64,000 nucleotides of DNA. Source: Undaria pinnatifida. Its lineage: Eukaryota; Sar; Phaeophyceae; Laminariales; Alariaceae. Numbering within the stretch: the first letter of the stretch is position 1; the number at the start of each line of letters is the position of its first letter. A model generated the notes under the pieces. The model made no database searches, was not told the DNA's origin, and saw only the letters and a program-made list of their open reading frames with translations. This document shows positions 45,547-58,389 of the stretch, one piece after another. A program made the translations under genes and the position numbers. The DNA lies in the NCBI GenBank assembly GCA_012845835.1, contig JABAKD010000002.1, positions 6,554,103 to 6,618,102 on the forward strand. Direction: 5' to 3'.

Positions 45547-46078
45547 TGTTCGTGATAGCGGCATGTATGTATCAACTGTACTGCGGTGAAACTCTGATTG
45601 GTTGGTTTGAATAGCAGAACTGTTGATTGTATGTTGTTGTACCAGAATACTCTTCTTGTGGTGCTACGGTACTTCGGCAGATTGTACATGTGCACGAGTA
45701 ATACATCGGACCGTAGTGGTGTGTACGGTACGTTGGTATGTCGGTACGTTGGACATATTGACGAGTAGGAACATTCCTGTAGTGTTGCTAACACGATATA
45801 GCTTGTCTCAACGAACAGCCTAGCAATAAGTTACAGTTACATACGTTGTGTCACGGAGGCAAGTTACACGGATCGTCTCGTGGTACCACCCACGAGCAGT
45901 CCCACGGGTATGTACGAGTAGGCACTATGCGAGGAGGTCTAGGTATTCGACTACGAGCGGTTGTTACTGGGCTGTGGAGAGTTGGCCCACATGACCCACT
46001 CCACTTTCTGACCTGTCTCTCCAGACATTGGTCTCTCTAATATAATACCTTTCTCCAGAAGCCACTGATTTACCAACA
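45547..46078 (+). repeat. 3' LTR of copia element
   Basis: 532 bp, same ends as the 5' LTR, six transitions different, followed by CACGG (46079-46083). Confidence 0.97.
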
Positions 46079-47809
46079 CACGGTGGCCTGCATTTGGTAT
46101 GGTGTTCTGATCTGGGCATCCAGTAGGTTTCGTTCGCGCAAGTATGTTTGGAGAAGTGATTGGCTGAGGGTTAAGGCGAGACATTTGAGTAGCCATGAGG
46201 GGTCATGCTTGATGTGGTATTGCTCGGTTTGTGTATGTCGAGGTGAGTGTTGTACCACCTTCAGGGTGTAGGGTCCGCTTGATGACCCACTTTGTGAGTG
46301 GAGCTTTCGTTGTTCATCGCGGTGTATGTGACATGCATGAGGGAGCTTGCATATTTTGATGAGTACTTCTTGTGAAACGGCGGAGCATCAGAAAAACTGC
46401 ACGTCGCAGAAGGGTGCGTTGATGGCTATTGACCGGATACAGTTTTACACCTGCACCCGTGTTTGGGTATGTGCGGGCGTAGCGCAGCCAGCTGTAAGCG
46501 AGCCGTATGCGTTGCTGGATCTCGAGTACTGCGTTGGTGGAAGACAGTTGCACCCCTCCCGTTTTCAGAGGGGTTTACGCTTGATATTATGCTACGGACC
46601 ATACATCACAATGTATCGTGTACAACCTCAGGCTGGGCTAACTCACCACCTCAGCATCCAGGGCATTACCGCAGATGGTGGCTCTGGCTCTGGTAACAAC
46701 GTCATATTTCCATCGACTGCGAAAGACCCTCACTATTGATAATATTTCGAGTTGCATTGCCACTTTCGACACAACTTTATCAGCCTCCTGCAACAATCTC
46801 CGGTGTATTTCGCACACACGTTTACCGTGGTACGCGCGATCGGAGTATCACACACAGCTTGCAAATATGAGTTTCGACAAAATCTTCGATCTCACAGCTG
46901 GAGTATATTTTCATTTTTATAATACATATGGTACGTTAGTGGTCGCGAACGTGAAGGACAATACATACTGCCGATACGATTACGCGTGTCGTAGGAGAGA
47001 GGTGGGTCAGCAGCGAAAATAGGGTGTATGTGTCGAAATCTTTGTTATATATATTCTGGATTTCAGAAGCACTCCTTTCGCTCTCCCGATGCCACTGGTG
47101 CTCCTGTGCCAAAACCACGAGCATCTACTATCCAACACATACCTGGAGCGTCATAAATAGGAAATAAATGTCCATGGCCGATAATGTGTCGCTACCGAAG
47201 ATCTCATTTTCGAAAACAATGTCTTGTATTTTCCCATGCGGTAATGGCTGGCACTGGTTGGTTAACCTATGCACCATACTATGTTGATAGTTTGTTCGCC
47301 ACCTGGGGCCGGCCAGAAAGTTTGCCAGATCCCGTTCCCCATCCACACGCCTACCTCAAACTACACGTCCACCTCTGCCTCCATTGCGCCGTAAAATCTT
47401 GACCAGCGCCTAGAGCGAACCATTTCCCAACCATCTCTCCTTCTACCGCACCCTGTGCTGCTATATTTATATGCAGGCTCTGTACCTGGCAGTTCGTCCC
47501 TCCTGAGCCTCGCGTTCTAGTGTGGGTGATATAAGAGTGTTCCTGAAGGAGATTGCTTCGCCCCGTCTCCATAGGACGACGTAGTGTGAAATCACCGGTA
47601 TCGTGCAGTGGAGCAACACGCGCTCGTATTGACAACCGCACATAATAAGGATATTGTTGATCAAACTGCACACCGGGCACGAAGAGCAATGACACACACG
47701 TCAAAAGTCATGGTTGACGAACATAAACAGCAACGATTCATGCATGCACATTCATCGATGCGGGAGCGGTTCTACGATATGTCACAGCGTCGTCTTCACA
47801 CCTTCGACA
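46079..47809. other. Intergenic (unit B, right of copia)
   Basis: Collinear with 18830-20700 of unit A, resuming exactly at the CACGG site. Contains the degenerate paralogous segment (minus 47351-47704). No gene recognised. Confidence 0.45.
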
Positions 47810-48240
47810 ATAGACACAGCAATAGTTTATTGCGTCGACCATAGATGAGGGGGGGGCAATCAATCGGTATACGTTGTCAGCAAAAACGGATTGTGGAAGG
47901 TGTCACCTATCGATGGACATTGTCGGCGACAGTAGATTGTGGAACGTGGCTGTCGATAGACATTGTCGAAATCAATATATTGTGGAAAGCGTCTATCAGT
48001 AGATATTATAATTGCCGTCGACAATAGATTGTTGGAGGGTTCTATCGATAAACATTGTCTTCGACAATATATTGTGGAAAGCGTCTATCGATAGATATTG
48101 TTGTTGACAATAATAGATTGTTGAAGGTCTCTATCGATAGCTATTGTCGTCGAAAATAGATTGTGGAAGGTGTCCACCGATAGACATTGTCGCTGACAAT
48201 GGATTGTGCAGGCTGTCCATCGACAGTCATTCACCGCTTT
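47810..48240. repeat. Minisatellite of about 50-60 bp period (unit B)
   Basis: Equivalent of 20700-21110: diverged copies containing ATCGATAG and GTCGACAA cores, with small length differences from unit A. Confidence 0.8.
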
Positions 48241-48889
48241 GTGGGGTGGCGGACTTCGTGGTTTTGAGGAACAGCAACGATAGTGCATTGTTGAAACAAT
48301 AGTTTCAGGTATAGACGGCGCTGTACTGTTGGGAGATGAAGAGCAACAACGCAGAGGGGCAGGGCCGTTCCGACTGGGAGAGTGCTTCTGAAGTACCGCT
48401 TCCAAGACATAGTTGTTGTTGAAGCAAGTCCGGCCTGCTGCCTAGCGTCCATAGGTTTCAAACGAGAGGCATTACCAACGATACAGTCCATCTTAGTAGT
48501 AGTAATTTCACGACAAAATACGTAGGATACACAGGCAATTCGAAAAACTATCACTGGACACCAATCGTACTTGCAAAATACATTCATCGGCTTATCGTTT
48601 CCCACAACAAGCAGTGCACTATATTTTAGCCGTTTGTAATGAGACCGTTTTTTTTTCAGGCAAAAAGCCTTTCCATACCGCGTTACGTACACAGGGTTCC
48701 ATTTCGCAATGTGTCTGTCTGGCCGTCTGTCTGTTTGGTGTGTACTATGTTGACATTTGTGGTTTTTACATATTATTGCGAGCGCTGCAAGAGGCCGATT
48801 TCCACAAACCCGGGATATATTAAAGCGTGCGAGTGTGTGCGAACGCGTGGGATGTGTAAGATCTAACCCAACATATCATCAACAAATAC
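48241..48889. other. Intergenic between minisatellite blocks (unit B)
   Basis: Equivalent of 21111-21779. No supported gene. Confidence 0.4.
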
Positions 48890-50090
48890 CAGGTATTATT
48901 GATGATTATGGCTATTGATGTTACCTTAGGATATATTGTTGGCGGCGTTAGCAAACGTCGGCGGGCGGCGTACAATGTCACCATTCCATGATATGCAACA
49001 GGTTTTAGACTGTAAATTTGTTGTGGAAACGCCCCCAACAACATTTGAGGGTGGCCAAACCATCTATTATTGTGGGCGGCGATGGCAATTGATGGACACA
49101 ACAATTGGGCATCCGTTGTTGGCGGCAATAGCACTCTTCCGCGCGGTCGTCAACAATGATCATCGATACCCCACTTCACGAAATATAGTAGGTTTAGGCA
49201 ATAGTCTATTGTGGAAGCACCTCCAACAATCTCCTCTGTCTGGGTGGCCGAATAATATGTTGTGAGTGGCGAAGGGTATTGATAGACACCATAGAGTTAT
49301 ATTTTGGCGGAATTAGCAAACATCGGCACTCGGCCGTTGAAAAACGCCACACCATGATACACAAAAAGTTTGGACTATAGCCCATAATATTGTGGAAATA
49401 CGCCCAATAGTTTATCGTGGGTGTCCTACGTTGGTGTGTTTTTCACAATGGATGGAACTAACCCTAACCCTACCCCTAACCCATAGGGAATATACCGATG
49501 ACTGCCCGTTAGTGATGTCACTGGGGTGAAATGGTTGAAAAAACACAGTAATGTGCATCTCTGTCGCTTCCCTACCATCTATCGTTCAGGACAACAGCCA
49601 TCTCTTTATTGACAACCAAGTGACTCCATTGTCACCAACAATTGTCTATCGCGGCTGCTTCCCCGACATGTATTATTGTTCAGGACATTAACCAGCCATC
49701 GATAGACAATCATGTTACTCCATTGATACAGCAACGGTGTATAGTGGGCATTGCCGGACATGTATGGTTCCCTGACAATATCTATCGGTAAAGAGGATTG
49801 CTAGACCACCGCGGTAAACAATTCCATTGATACACACGTTTTGGGGCTATTGTAGCGACAATGTTCTATTTTCTCTGAATTGTGCAGGGTGTAAGCACGT
49901 CATACAATATAGTCCATATCTCTCTCTATATATATATATATCCCTTGACGCTAACCGCCCATTGCCCGAAGTATTTAAGTGTATTGCTGCGGACAACGTT
50001 CATCGATAGACAGCGTTGATAGTCTATTATTATTGTCGACGCAATAGATCATTGTGGTGCCTATGGTCCGGGTGTGCGGATGTATATATA
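48890..50090. repeat. Unit B/C junction: degenerate minisatellite
   Basis: Same motif family as 21780-23120, running across 49171 without a break. Part of the repeat present at about 280-370 in unit A is missing near 49425, where a shorter junction is seen. Confidence 0.55.
49459..49482. repeat. Interstitial telomere-like repeat, unit C
   Basis: Four hexamers, the third with an A-to-C change (TACCCC). Confidence 0.8.
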
Positions 50091-50809
50091 CAAATAACAC
50101 GTACAAGACTATTATAATGGTCTATTGTCAAACGTACAGACTGTTAACATTACGCAGACGTCTAGACTAGACTACTAAGTAGTATTTCCGAACCATAAGT
50201 TAAAATATACATATATTTAATAACAATAGCAGGAAGCCTACCCGTACATGCATCTGAAACAAATCGGAGTCCATGCTCATAGCGCCGTGCTCAACACCGT
50301 TTATCCAGCCGACACTGCAAATGCTGTACATCGATTTCATGCGATGCTCTCAAAACGAACAACACTACGTCACGCATATTGTCCCACGTCTATCCCCACT
50401 GTGTCACCCTAACCACTGCCCGACGACACACTAGTCAAATCGTATAAGCTCTTTGCACAACCGACCATGTGAATTTGACCAGCACATGCACTGGCAGTCA
50501 CCGCGGCCTGGGGACGGGCCACGAAGACGTAGTGCATGTTGTGAGATGCTCACACGTCGTAATAGTTAGGGCGACACCAACGAAACCTGCACAGCACACA
50601 AAACACACTAGTTACCCTTCCAGCATCTGCCTCTCTCAACGTTTAAGGGCCAACGAAGTCGATCGGTAGTCCCATACTATAGATTACAACAGACATGCGG
50701 GTGTTGCTTGTCCTCCGACATCTCACCACGTAACGTGCGACCAGGAGATAAATAATCAAGGTATAACAATACGTCACGACCGTGAACAAATGAAAATCAT
50801 CATTGTTTT
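50091..50809. other. Intergenic, no gene recognised (unit C)
   Basis: Equivalent of 1061-1719. Confidence 0.5.
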
Positions 50810-52718
50810 CTAGACAGAAGGCAGCGTGGGACGTTGTTCCAGGAAAGCTTGCTTCAACAACGAGTAGATAGGCCCGTATCCATAGTCAGATTTCTCATCC
50901 AACGAAGCGCCGTTGTCGACCTTCAGCTTGATGTTGTTGAGGCCAATGTTGCCCGACATTGCGGTTCTCGCCGCGTCATCGAAAGGGATTGTCACAGCGT
51001 CCTCTAGCGAGTTGCCAACAAAATGGGTCCCGTTGGCATCCATGACCTTGAGAGTCTCTGCACCTCCGACGATGTGATTCTCCTGGAATAGGGTTTTCTG
51101 CGCCCTGACTCTTACCACATTAGGCTCGGTGAATCCAAGGTACGATCAGGTGTTGTACCTGACCAAGCGAGGGGTGAAAACGAATGGTCGTGCGGTGGAG
51201 AAGCTACACACGTGGACCACCCTCACGACCAGGGAAGCCTCAGATTCGCTCGTTAGCCCTGTTTCAGGTTGTCTCCTCCCATCGAGAGGCAGCGGCCGCC
51301 GTGGACACTTGTACTAACCCCTCACCTCTGCCGAACACCCATCCACGAAGTGGGCAACATCGCGGTGCGGACGAAGTAGGCGTGGGTTCCGTCATCCCGT
51401 GGTAGGCTGCACAACAAACAGAGCATACTCAGGCTATGCGCGCAATGAATTGACGGTCATGCCGACCTATGCGTTCCGCTGTTCACTTTGACAACAGCGT
51501 CGTCAATGCCCCGGTAAAGCAATATAGCGGAGCACACTAGGAGCAAGACGACGACCGACTTTGGTAACATAGGCTTCAAATATGAACAGATAGAGAGGGG
51601 GTTCGCGTATGGACGGTCAATAAGTAAGCAATGTGTAAGGCTCCAATCACTGCCTATAACAAATAATAACTGTCTTGGATCCAACGTCATCCATGAGGTT
51701 ATGGTAACGTTAGTTTAAAGAGGGTGAACGAAACGGCTGCAAGTTTATGACGATTTGTCGCCGGAACGACATCTGGGTAAAATCGTGAGGTAGCTATAGT
51801 AACATGTACATGAATGGGACTCAAGCTTTGTAGCGGCCTTAATGATAGTATAATCAGGGCAATTGCTGCCAAAACAAATGTGCCAATCGAAACTTTGTGC
51901 GAAATATACACGAGGTTTCCGCCGTGGGCGCAAAGGCTAATGACTGCGCCACTCGTAGCATAACCGCTAGCCGTTGTACCGTGCACCTGGCCATGAACAA
52001 AATGAGTGTGGACGAGGCAATGTAATGAACCAGAAGATCCTGTGCATTTAATCGCCCGGAAAGCTACCACTGGTGTGAACAAGTTTAGAACTACGGAACT
52101 GTCATATTCTCATTCCAAGCAGTCCTTGCTTCTGGAAAACGTTAATGCAGTTCGGAACACGGTCAGAATAATTTGCCATTGGTAGCACCCGATGAAGACA
52201 AAATGCTAAGGAAATTACCCGCGTATGTGGGAAAATCGTACTGCGTGCCGGCGAGGATGGGGGCGCTCGGCATGGGCTCAAGCAGCGCAACGACAACACT
52301 CATGGCCATGCCTCTATACACGGCACCAACACACTGGCACAAGCACACACAATTCAAGCGGCATTGACCTACCTCGAGAATGATACCGTCTTGAACGAAC
52401 ACTTCGTCGTTGAGCAACCATGCCCATATTGCGCTGTTACTGATGATGTTGCTCTCGGGGTTGATGGCGTACACGGGTGTCTTGCCTCCGTGCTCTTCCC
52501 ACACTCGTGCCATTGTCGCACAGCCGCCACGGGTGTTCCCACCCGCGGACACAACCTGCAGTTGCACAGAGACCGATGAATATCGAAACAAATACCGGGA
52601 GGCTCTCCTCGCACTCCGTCTTGGGGATGGACTCGTGTGGTTACACGGTGTCTTGTGGGGTGGCTACCTTGAGAGCGAGCATGTTCAGGACAGCCTCGTT
52701 TCCAAGGGCCGTCGCCAT
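50810..52718 (-). pseudogene. Mannuronan C5-epimerase pseudogene (unit C)
   Basis: Shortest of the three relics: exon 1 (52718 to 52373), exon 2 (51986 to 51893), partial exon 5 (about 51552 to 51487) and exon 7 (51158 to 50810). Exon 6 was lost in a deletion between about 51196 and 51210 relative to units A and B, and exons 3 and 4 are missing as in the others. It shares the exon 1 frameshift and the exon 7 TGA with A and B, and the exon 1 TAA with B. The exon 7 end has an extra frameshift giving a different C-terminus. It is the most diverged of the three relics in exon 7. Confidence 0.88.
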
Positions 52719-53426
52719 CTTGGTACTACGTGACTTTTGGAAGATGCCGTGTCTTCTGCGGTGTAGTTGTTGAGATTTGTGTCGTTGAGCTAATGTCGAG
52801 GATTAATCGTTTGATTGTTACACTGATGCGGCTTTGATCAATCGCAGTGAAGGGGGGGGGGGGTACGATAATTTGAGCAACAAGGCTGTGCTGGCGATCG
52901 GCGCCCTGTATCGGAGTGGTACCAAAACAGATCGTGATCAGAAAAAAAAAATGGTGCGCTGGCAGCCAGGCAGGGAAGCAGGCGGGCAACCGGGGAGGAA
53001 TAATACACACGGGATATTTATCGTTGTGTTACAACTGCCGCATTGAGCAGAACCTGAATGTAACTGCATAGTCTAGACTACAAGAACACGTTCTGATCGC
53101 TGGTGAAGTCGATTCTAAAACATTTCAGAACGAATATTAACTGTCAATATCGTGGAATGCCTCCGGTCATATCGTCGTGGTTCTTCAGGTGCTTTCGAAA
53201 CAACATTCAATTCGTCCCTGGGGCATTGCTCGGGTTTCGTAGAAAACAAGGACAACAAATTGATGATAGTGGCATCCACTGAATACTAAGTTGACCCAAC
53301 AATTAAATCAGGGTTTTACATTTCATTTATTGCTCGTTTTCTTGGAACAAATTCTGTTGATGGTATGGTAGGGTTTAAGGGGGTGCGCAAGTGTGAACAT
53401 TATTGGTTATACAATGCCGGTCGCTC

Positions 53427-53504
53427 CGTCCGGTGGTCTAGTTGTTGCCATCGAACAGTACCATTAGTAGCGTTATTCCTTGAGTTCGATTCCCACCGTA
53501 GTGA
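53427..53504 (+). repeat. tRNA-like (SINE head-like) sequence, unit C
   Basis: Equivalent of 7543-7620: A-box-like and B-box-like blocks kept, stems poor. Confidence 0.4.
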
Positions 53505-54168
53505 TATTTTTTACTTTATTTGCAAAAATGCAACAAAAATGATAACTAACTGTTGAGAGCGCCTACCAGCAGCGTGGGTAGGTACAATTCGACGCGAGTC
53601 GACGAAGCAAGAAAAATGCCGAATTATTCTCGCGATGAAAATGAAGGCACACACCGTTGTGGGAAGGGGGAAGAAGGGCCCACTATGTGCCCTCGGATCT
53701 GAGTTACTCTTGCGAGGGAGCACGAGGATAGTGCGAGGAAAATGAATGGAATACAAAACAAAACGAAAAAAAGGCAAGATTCTATTTACGCAGGACCCCG
53801 CCCGGCTGGAATATTCTCAATCCTACGATAAGACGCCCAAGTGCCATGTTTATTCAGCCCAATATCAAGGAATTGCTTAATTTTCTCTTTCATCGTGGGA
53901 CCGGGCGTTATTAAGGGTTTGGAGTTTAGTTCATTGACACTATTCAAGACCTTGATTTTTTATGGTAGAGGGAGAGATGATCTACACTTGAAATCCTCTT
54001 CTTCTAATTCTGATACTACTACTTAGTGTGAAGCAGCACTGGTCCATTGCAATCGTTTTATCCAGCAATAATAGTCGATGCAGCTCGCGATGCATGTGAT
54101 AAGTTCGGACTAAACGAGACCACGTTAGGCAAACACGCGTAGTACATGGTCCACACAAGTATATCAAT

Positions 54169-54459
54169 TCATGCACATTTTATTGATGCCGGGCCGGTGC
54201 AAGGATTCGTCACAGCGCTTCCTTCTCCTAACAACGACGCATGATCTCGAAACACATTCATACGATGTTCGAGACCACCTACCAAAGGGGGACCGCCCTT
54301 CCTTGAAGCTGGCGTAGCATGGGTCAAACACTGAGTTGTGGTTTTAGGGCGTTTGATCTGGTCAGCCGAAAGATCCTCCGGAATAGCATCGATGTGTACC
54401 GGTCCGTGTAGCAAGGGTCCAACCATTTTTTCCTTAGAGTCTTCACGCAGAGTTCGCAT
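54169..54459 (-). CDS. Doubtful conserved ORF (unit C)
   Basis: 96-codon minus-strand frame, close to the first 96 codons of 8143-8580. No recognised domain; coding status doubtful. Confidence 0.2.
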   Translation of the reverse strand: MRTLREDSKEKMVGPLLHGPVHIDAIPEDLSADQIKRPKTTTQCLTHATPASRKGGPPLVGGLEHRMNVFRDHASLLGEGSAVTNPCTGPASIKCA

Positions 54460-55542
54460 ATATTAGTTTGTTCCAATTAGTCTAGAGGTATAGGAAAGTT
54501 GCCCGTCTACGGTTGATGACATCACTGCTGAATAGTATCTGTTGCTATCCTTTTTTTCGTTAGAATACGAATTATAGGGTTAACGCGAACAGGACCGGAA
54601 GCAATTTTTATTGATAATGAAACGTTCTGTGACTTGAATGTTTCCGAACGGTGCCGGAAGTCCTGAACTGAGGAACGACCCGAACATGTTGTTGATTTGC
54701 CTAAAGGGTCGGTTACATACCTACAGGAGGAGGCCATAGGATTGTTCATCCGGTGGCACATGCATTGTTTTACCATCGCAAAGTTAGAGTTCAGTACTGA
54801 GCTTCTCGAGTGAAAAGCCTCACCATGTTTCGGAGCATGTGGTTTGGGGTAGTCAGAGTTGCTCACGGGAAAATCCTCGCAAACATTGTGTGCACGCCTC
54901 TCGTATCACGAGTCATAGCAGGTATTCAAAAATTTGGGTGGTGCTGTGAAGCTTCACGTACAAGCTATTCCTTCCGCGTCACTTCCGTAGCGATTCCACC
55001 GTTGCGTCCATTACGGAATGCGCCAAGGCCTCTCAATCGCATGTCGCCAGGTCTGGGGCCGGTACGCCTCTCAGATACACCCAAACACCAGTACATTACA
55101 GCAGGGGAAATAGCATTGCACTCCTCGTAACGGTTTGCGGAATCAGAGTGCACATGGCAGGGCCTTGGTGGTAGGATGGGGGGGTGTAAAAGCTGCAATC
55201 GGGTGCCTAACCGTCCCTTGGATAAAAGATCCATGGTTAATAGGCAGAATATAGTAGTATCCTATTCCAATGTTTAGCCGTTTTTTTGTATGTTATAGAC
55301 TAGGCCTTGATCGGAACGTTTTGAGTCCTACAAGTATTTTGACCGGCAACGGGTATTGATTAAACCGCCCAACAATCTATGGTTCGGGCAGTATACTTAT
55401 TTTCATCTAATAACGTCAACTAAAGCTATCACTGAAACGGGTGGCTATAGATAGACGTTTCCTGAACGGTACCATTTGGGCGATGAAAAACTGGGGTATT
55501 GAAAACTGAGAAGCTAAATCTACTGTCTCCGACAGTAAGTAT

Positions 55543-56057
55543 CGATAGACTTTGTGACCATTACGTTGTTTCATGCAGTAGATGTTGACAAATGTTTCCA
55601 CTGTTCTATTGTTTGAGACCGTAGGTATCGGGGGACTTATCACTATTCATTAGCTGTGGACAGAGGCGTGCCACGACATATGTGCATTTTTTTTTTCAGA
55701 GGTGTTTTTCAATTTGGGAGCTTAAGACCTCCCAAAAACTGATTTGGAGAAAAACCAAAACTGCTACCGGATGAAAAATCCCATGGCCTAGGTACATAAC
55801 GAAAAAATCGTTCAAACAAAATGGCCTAATTCCGACGATTTTGGCTTAAGGAGCCCCGTCGTTCAGAAACCATTTCGGACGAAATTGCTACTACCTCTAT
55901 CGTAGCGCGCGTCGACAGTAGCTACTTGTATCCATAAACCCTTTAATAATTTTTTTGATTCGGATGATAGGTATCGATAGATATTTACGTAACACATTAC
56001 GTATCGATAGACCTTGTTACCACTCCAAATGTTCGGACGATAGGTATCGATAGACCT
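55543..56057. repeat. Cluster of GTATCGATAG motifs (unit C)
   Basis: Equivalent of 9661-10183. One site has changed to GTATCCATAA. Confidence 0.6.
55685..55910 (+). repeat. Dispersed repeat, upstream copy (unit C)
   Basis: Equivalent of 9811-10032; homologous to intron 1 sequence at 59843-60070. Confidence 0.65.
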
Positions 56058-56059
56058 TT

Positions 56060-58389
56060 TTTACCTATCCAGCTAGGGTCATCTCCGACCTATTGCTAAA
56101 ACTACTTCCCATGTCGAAATCGAAATGATCAGAACTTCTGTCATTGGCTTCGTAGCATGGTTGATCTGTTTTCGAATATGGGTGGCGATTTTCCGCTATT
56201 CCACATGAAATCGGAAATCGTGAATAAAATGGTTCAAAATGAACGAACAAGTGGTTGAGAAAATCGGAAACGTACGAAGAATAATGAAAACTATCAACGG
56301 CAGAAAACACGCTAACAAATCAAACATTTCGTTCCTACCCGGCAATTCTCCAGATCAAATGACTGAGTAAGGCGATCTACCTTGTGCACGATCCAAACTT
56401 AACCTATGGCGCAAATTCCCACACGCGGTCCCTGAATGCGACGACCGCCAAGCGTTATTTGCAAGTGTAAACGAACGAAAAGAATCACTACAACAGTGAT
56501 ATACGTATCATACCATGGTTTGGTCGACACCGCTGCGTACGGTATTCTGCAAGGTATGTATTGTTCTCGAGATGGCCAACCCGATGCAACTGGATGTCAT
56601 GCGCCAAAACCACGTAAAGCCAAACAAATTATGGTGGGATAAATCCACGAAGATCTTGTTTTCGAAAACACAACCTTCTCAATGTTGTCGGCGAGTTGAC
56701 GTAAATTCCTAGCTAGTATCGGTCGGATTGTCCTACACGCCGTGTTCTTTTTCCTCAAAAATATTACGTTGGCTGCCGCCCAGGATTGGTGAGCGAATTT
56801 CCCTGATTATGTTCCCCACCCACCCTTCCCTCTCAGTTCATTTTACCCTGCAGCCTTGACCAGCGCCCCGACCGAGTCACTCCACCGCCTGCCCTGCTAT
56901 ACAGCTGCTGTACTCGCGCTGCAACAACTGTGCGTGATTCTGCGTCTGCTATTTCCGTCTGTCGCGAGCTCCGTGTTCTGATGTGAGTTACGTTGGAGTT
57001 CTGCTGGTAACATACGGTTTCCATTACACGGCGCCGTGCGGGATCCCAGTTTTCTGTACTATTGATAGTGCGATATGTTGTCCTCGCGTTCACAGCACCC
57101 AGCCGATGTGCTGCTGTTGTCAAACCCACTATCCGAACATTCCCAAGATAGCACGACGTACACATAAACCCTATGGTTGGCGAAGACAGGCTACCCTGTT
57201 GCCGTCATGTAAAGCCAACTACCTATTCCCGGCATATAGTCCACTTAGTTGATGTGACGTCAGGAATGTGTTACATGCGGCCTCGTTTTGTCTCAGCAGC
57301 GACGGATGGACTAGAAACGCGTTTTGTACGATTCATCGGGGACCAACCGCCACATGTTGGCCGCACGACATACTCGACTAGGTAGGGCCTGGGTCGCGTT
57401 TAACGTTGGAGCAGGGTCGAAGTAAGGCTGTTGATGAAGGCGGCCGAAGCAACAATTGCGGTAGCGGTGCATGTATACGAAACGGCGCTGAACTCAGAAT
57501 CGATCTTTACGCGAAAAAAAGAGATACCATATCAGGTACGAGTGGTGTAATTCCGTCGATAGGTGATGACATGCAACGACAGGCTGATTCAAGTCAACCG
57601 ACGGAAATTATTCCCCGGCGAATTTCCATGTCAATTTTCTTATTCAAACCGTGAAATGTTGCACACATCTTCTATGTGCAGTTGCGAAGACATAACCTGT
57701 CGGGGGGTTAGCTCATTTTCTTTTTCGGCTGATTTTAACGGTACTCAAGAGTTTTGGGAAATACAATAACAACAAAAACAGCAACAACAACAAAAACAGC
57801 AACAACAACAACAGCAACAACAACAACAACAACGACGACGACAACAACAACAACGACAACAACAACAACAGCAACAACAACAACAACGAAGGTCAGGCCT
57901 CGGGATGGGCATATATAGTCTATAGAAGACGTGTGAAAAATGTCAGGACCTATCGCTCACAAACGGCGAGGACATTTTTTTTTACTTTTTTTGTGCGTAA
58001 ACCGGGTAAGATGTTTTTTTTTATGACTTGGCTTTAGTGTAGGATACATCTTTCGTCGCTATATATTCAGCTTAATATTGAACATACGCAGGACAGACAT
58101 TCATTTTGTTGATCGGAAAATCTACGGGCATGCCTTGGAGTGCATATAATCGGGTCGCGCAAAAGGTACGGCGCAATCGGTTTCACGCCTCGGTAAACAA
58201 GTCTGAATATTATTGAAATATTTGAAGGCCTGTCATTGGTCGATACGAGTTTCGCCCCTAAAGACAGCCCGAGACCGTTATATTAAATAAACGGCCGTGT
58301 CGTCCTCTCCCACTGGTCATGTACGTTTTTAAATAGATATTGCGAGCGGCATTCGTGGGGGACAGAGTGTCCGATATTTTACTTGAACA
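56060..58389. other. Intergenic (unit C)
   Basis: Equivalent of 10190-12479, including the degenerate minus-strand segment at 56833-57165 and a CAA microsatellite. No gene recognised. Confidence 0.4.
57764..57888. repeat. (CAA)n/(CGA)n microsatellite, unit C
   Basis: Longest of the three alleles, about 125 bp. Confidence 0.9.

Larger units (their letters stand above)
39668..46078 (+). mobile_element. Ty1/copia LTR retrotransposon, 6411 bp
   Basis: Complete element with 532-bp direct LTRs beginning TG and ending CA, a 5-bp target duplication CACGG, and a gag-protease-integrase-RT-RNase H order that defines Ty1/copia (Pseudoviridae-like) elements. The LTRs differ at six positions, all transitions, so insertion was fairly recent. 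The matching site in unit A is empty, so it arrived in unit B alone. A purine tract precedes the 3' LTR. The coding frame has a single in-frame UAG. Confidence 0.97.
22054..49170. repeat. Tandem segmental duplication, unit B
   Basis: Second copy of the segment, 27.1 kb long because it holds a 6.4-kb copia retrotransposon, two extra copies of a 530-bp stretch at the pseudogene 5' end and a 268-bp exon duplication. It lacks the 2.6-kb insertion of unit A. Outside these events it is collinear with unit A and clearly similar in introns and intergenic DNA. Confidence 0.95.
52719..55684. other. Intergenic (unit C)
   Basis: Pseudogene 5' flank and the equivalent of 7201-9810, without the 2.6-kb insertion (its site is about 53081). 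Holds the tRNA-like sequence and the doubtful ORF. No other gene supported. Confidence 0.45.
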
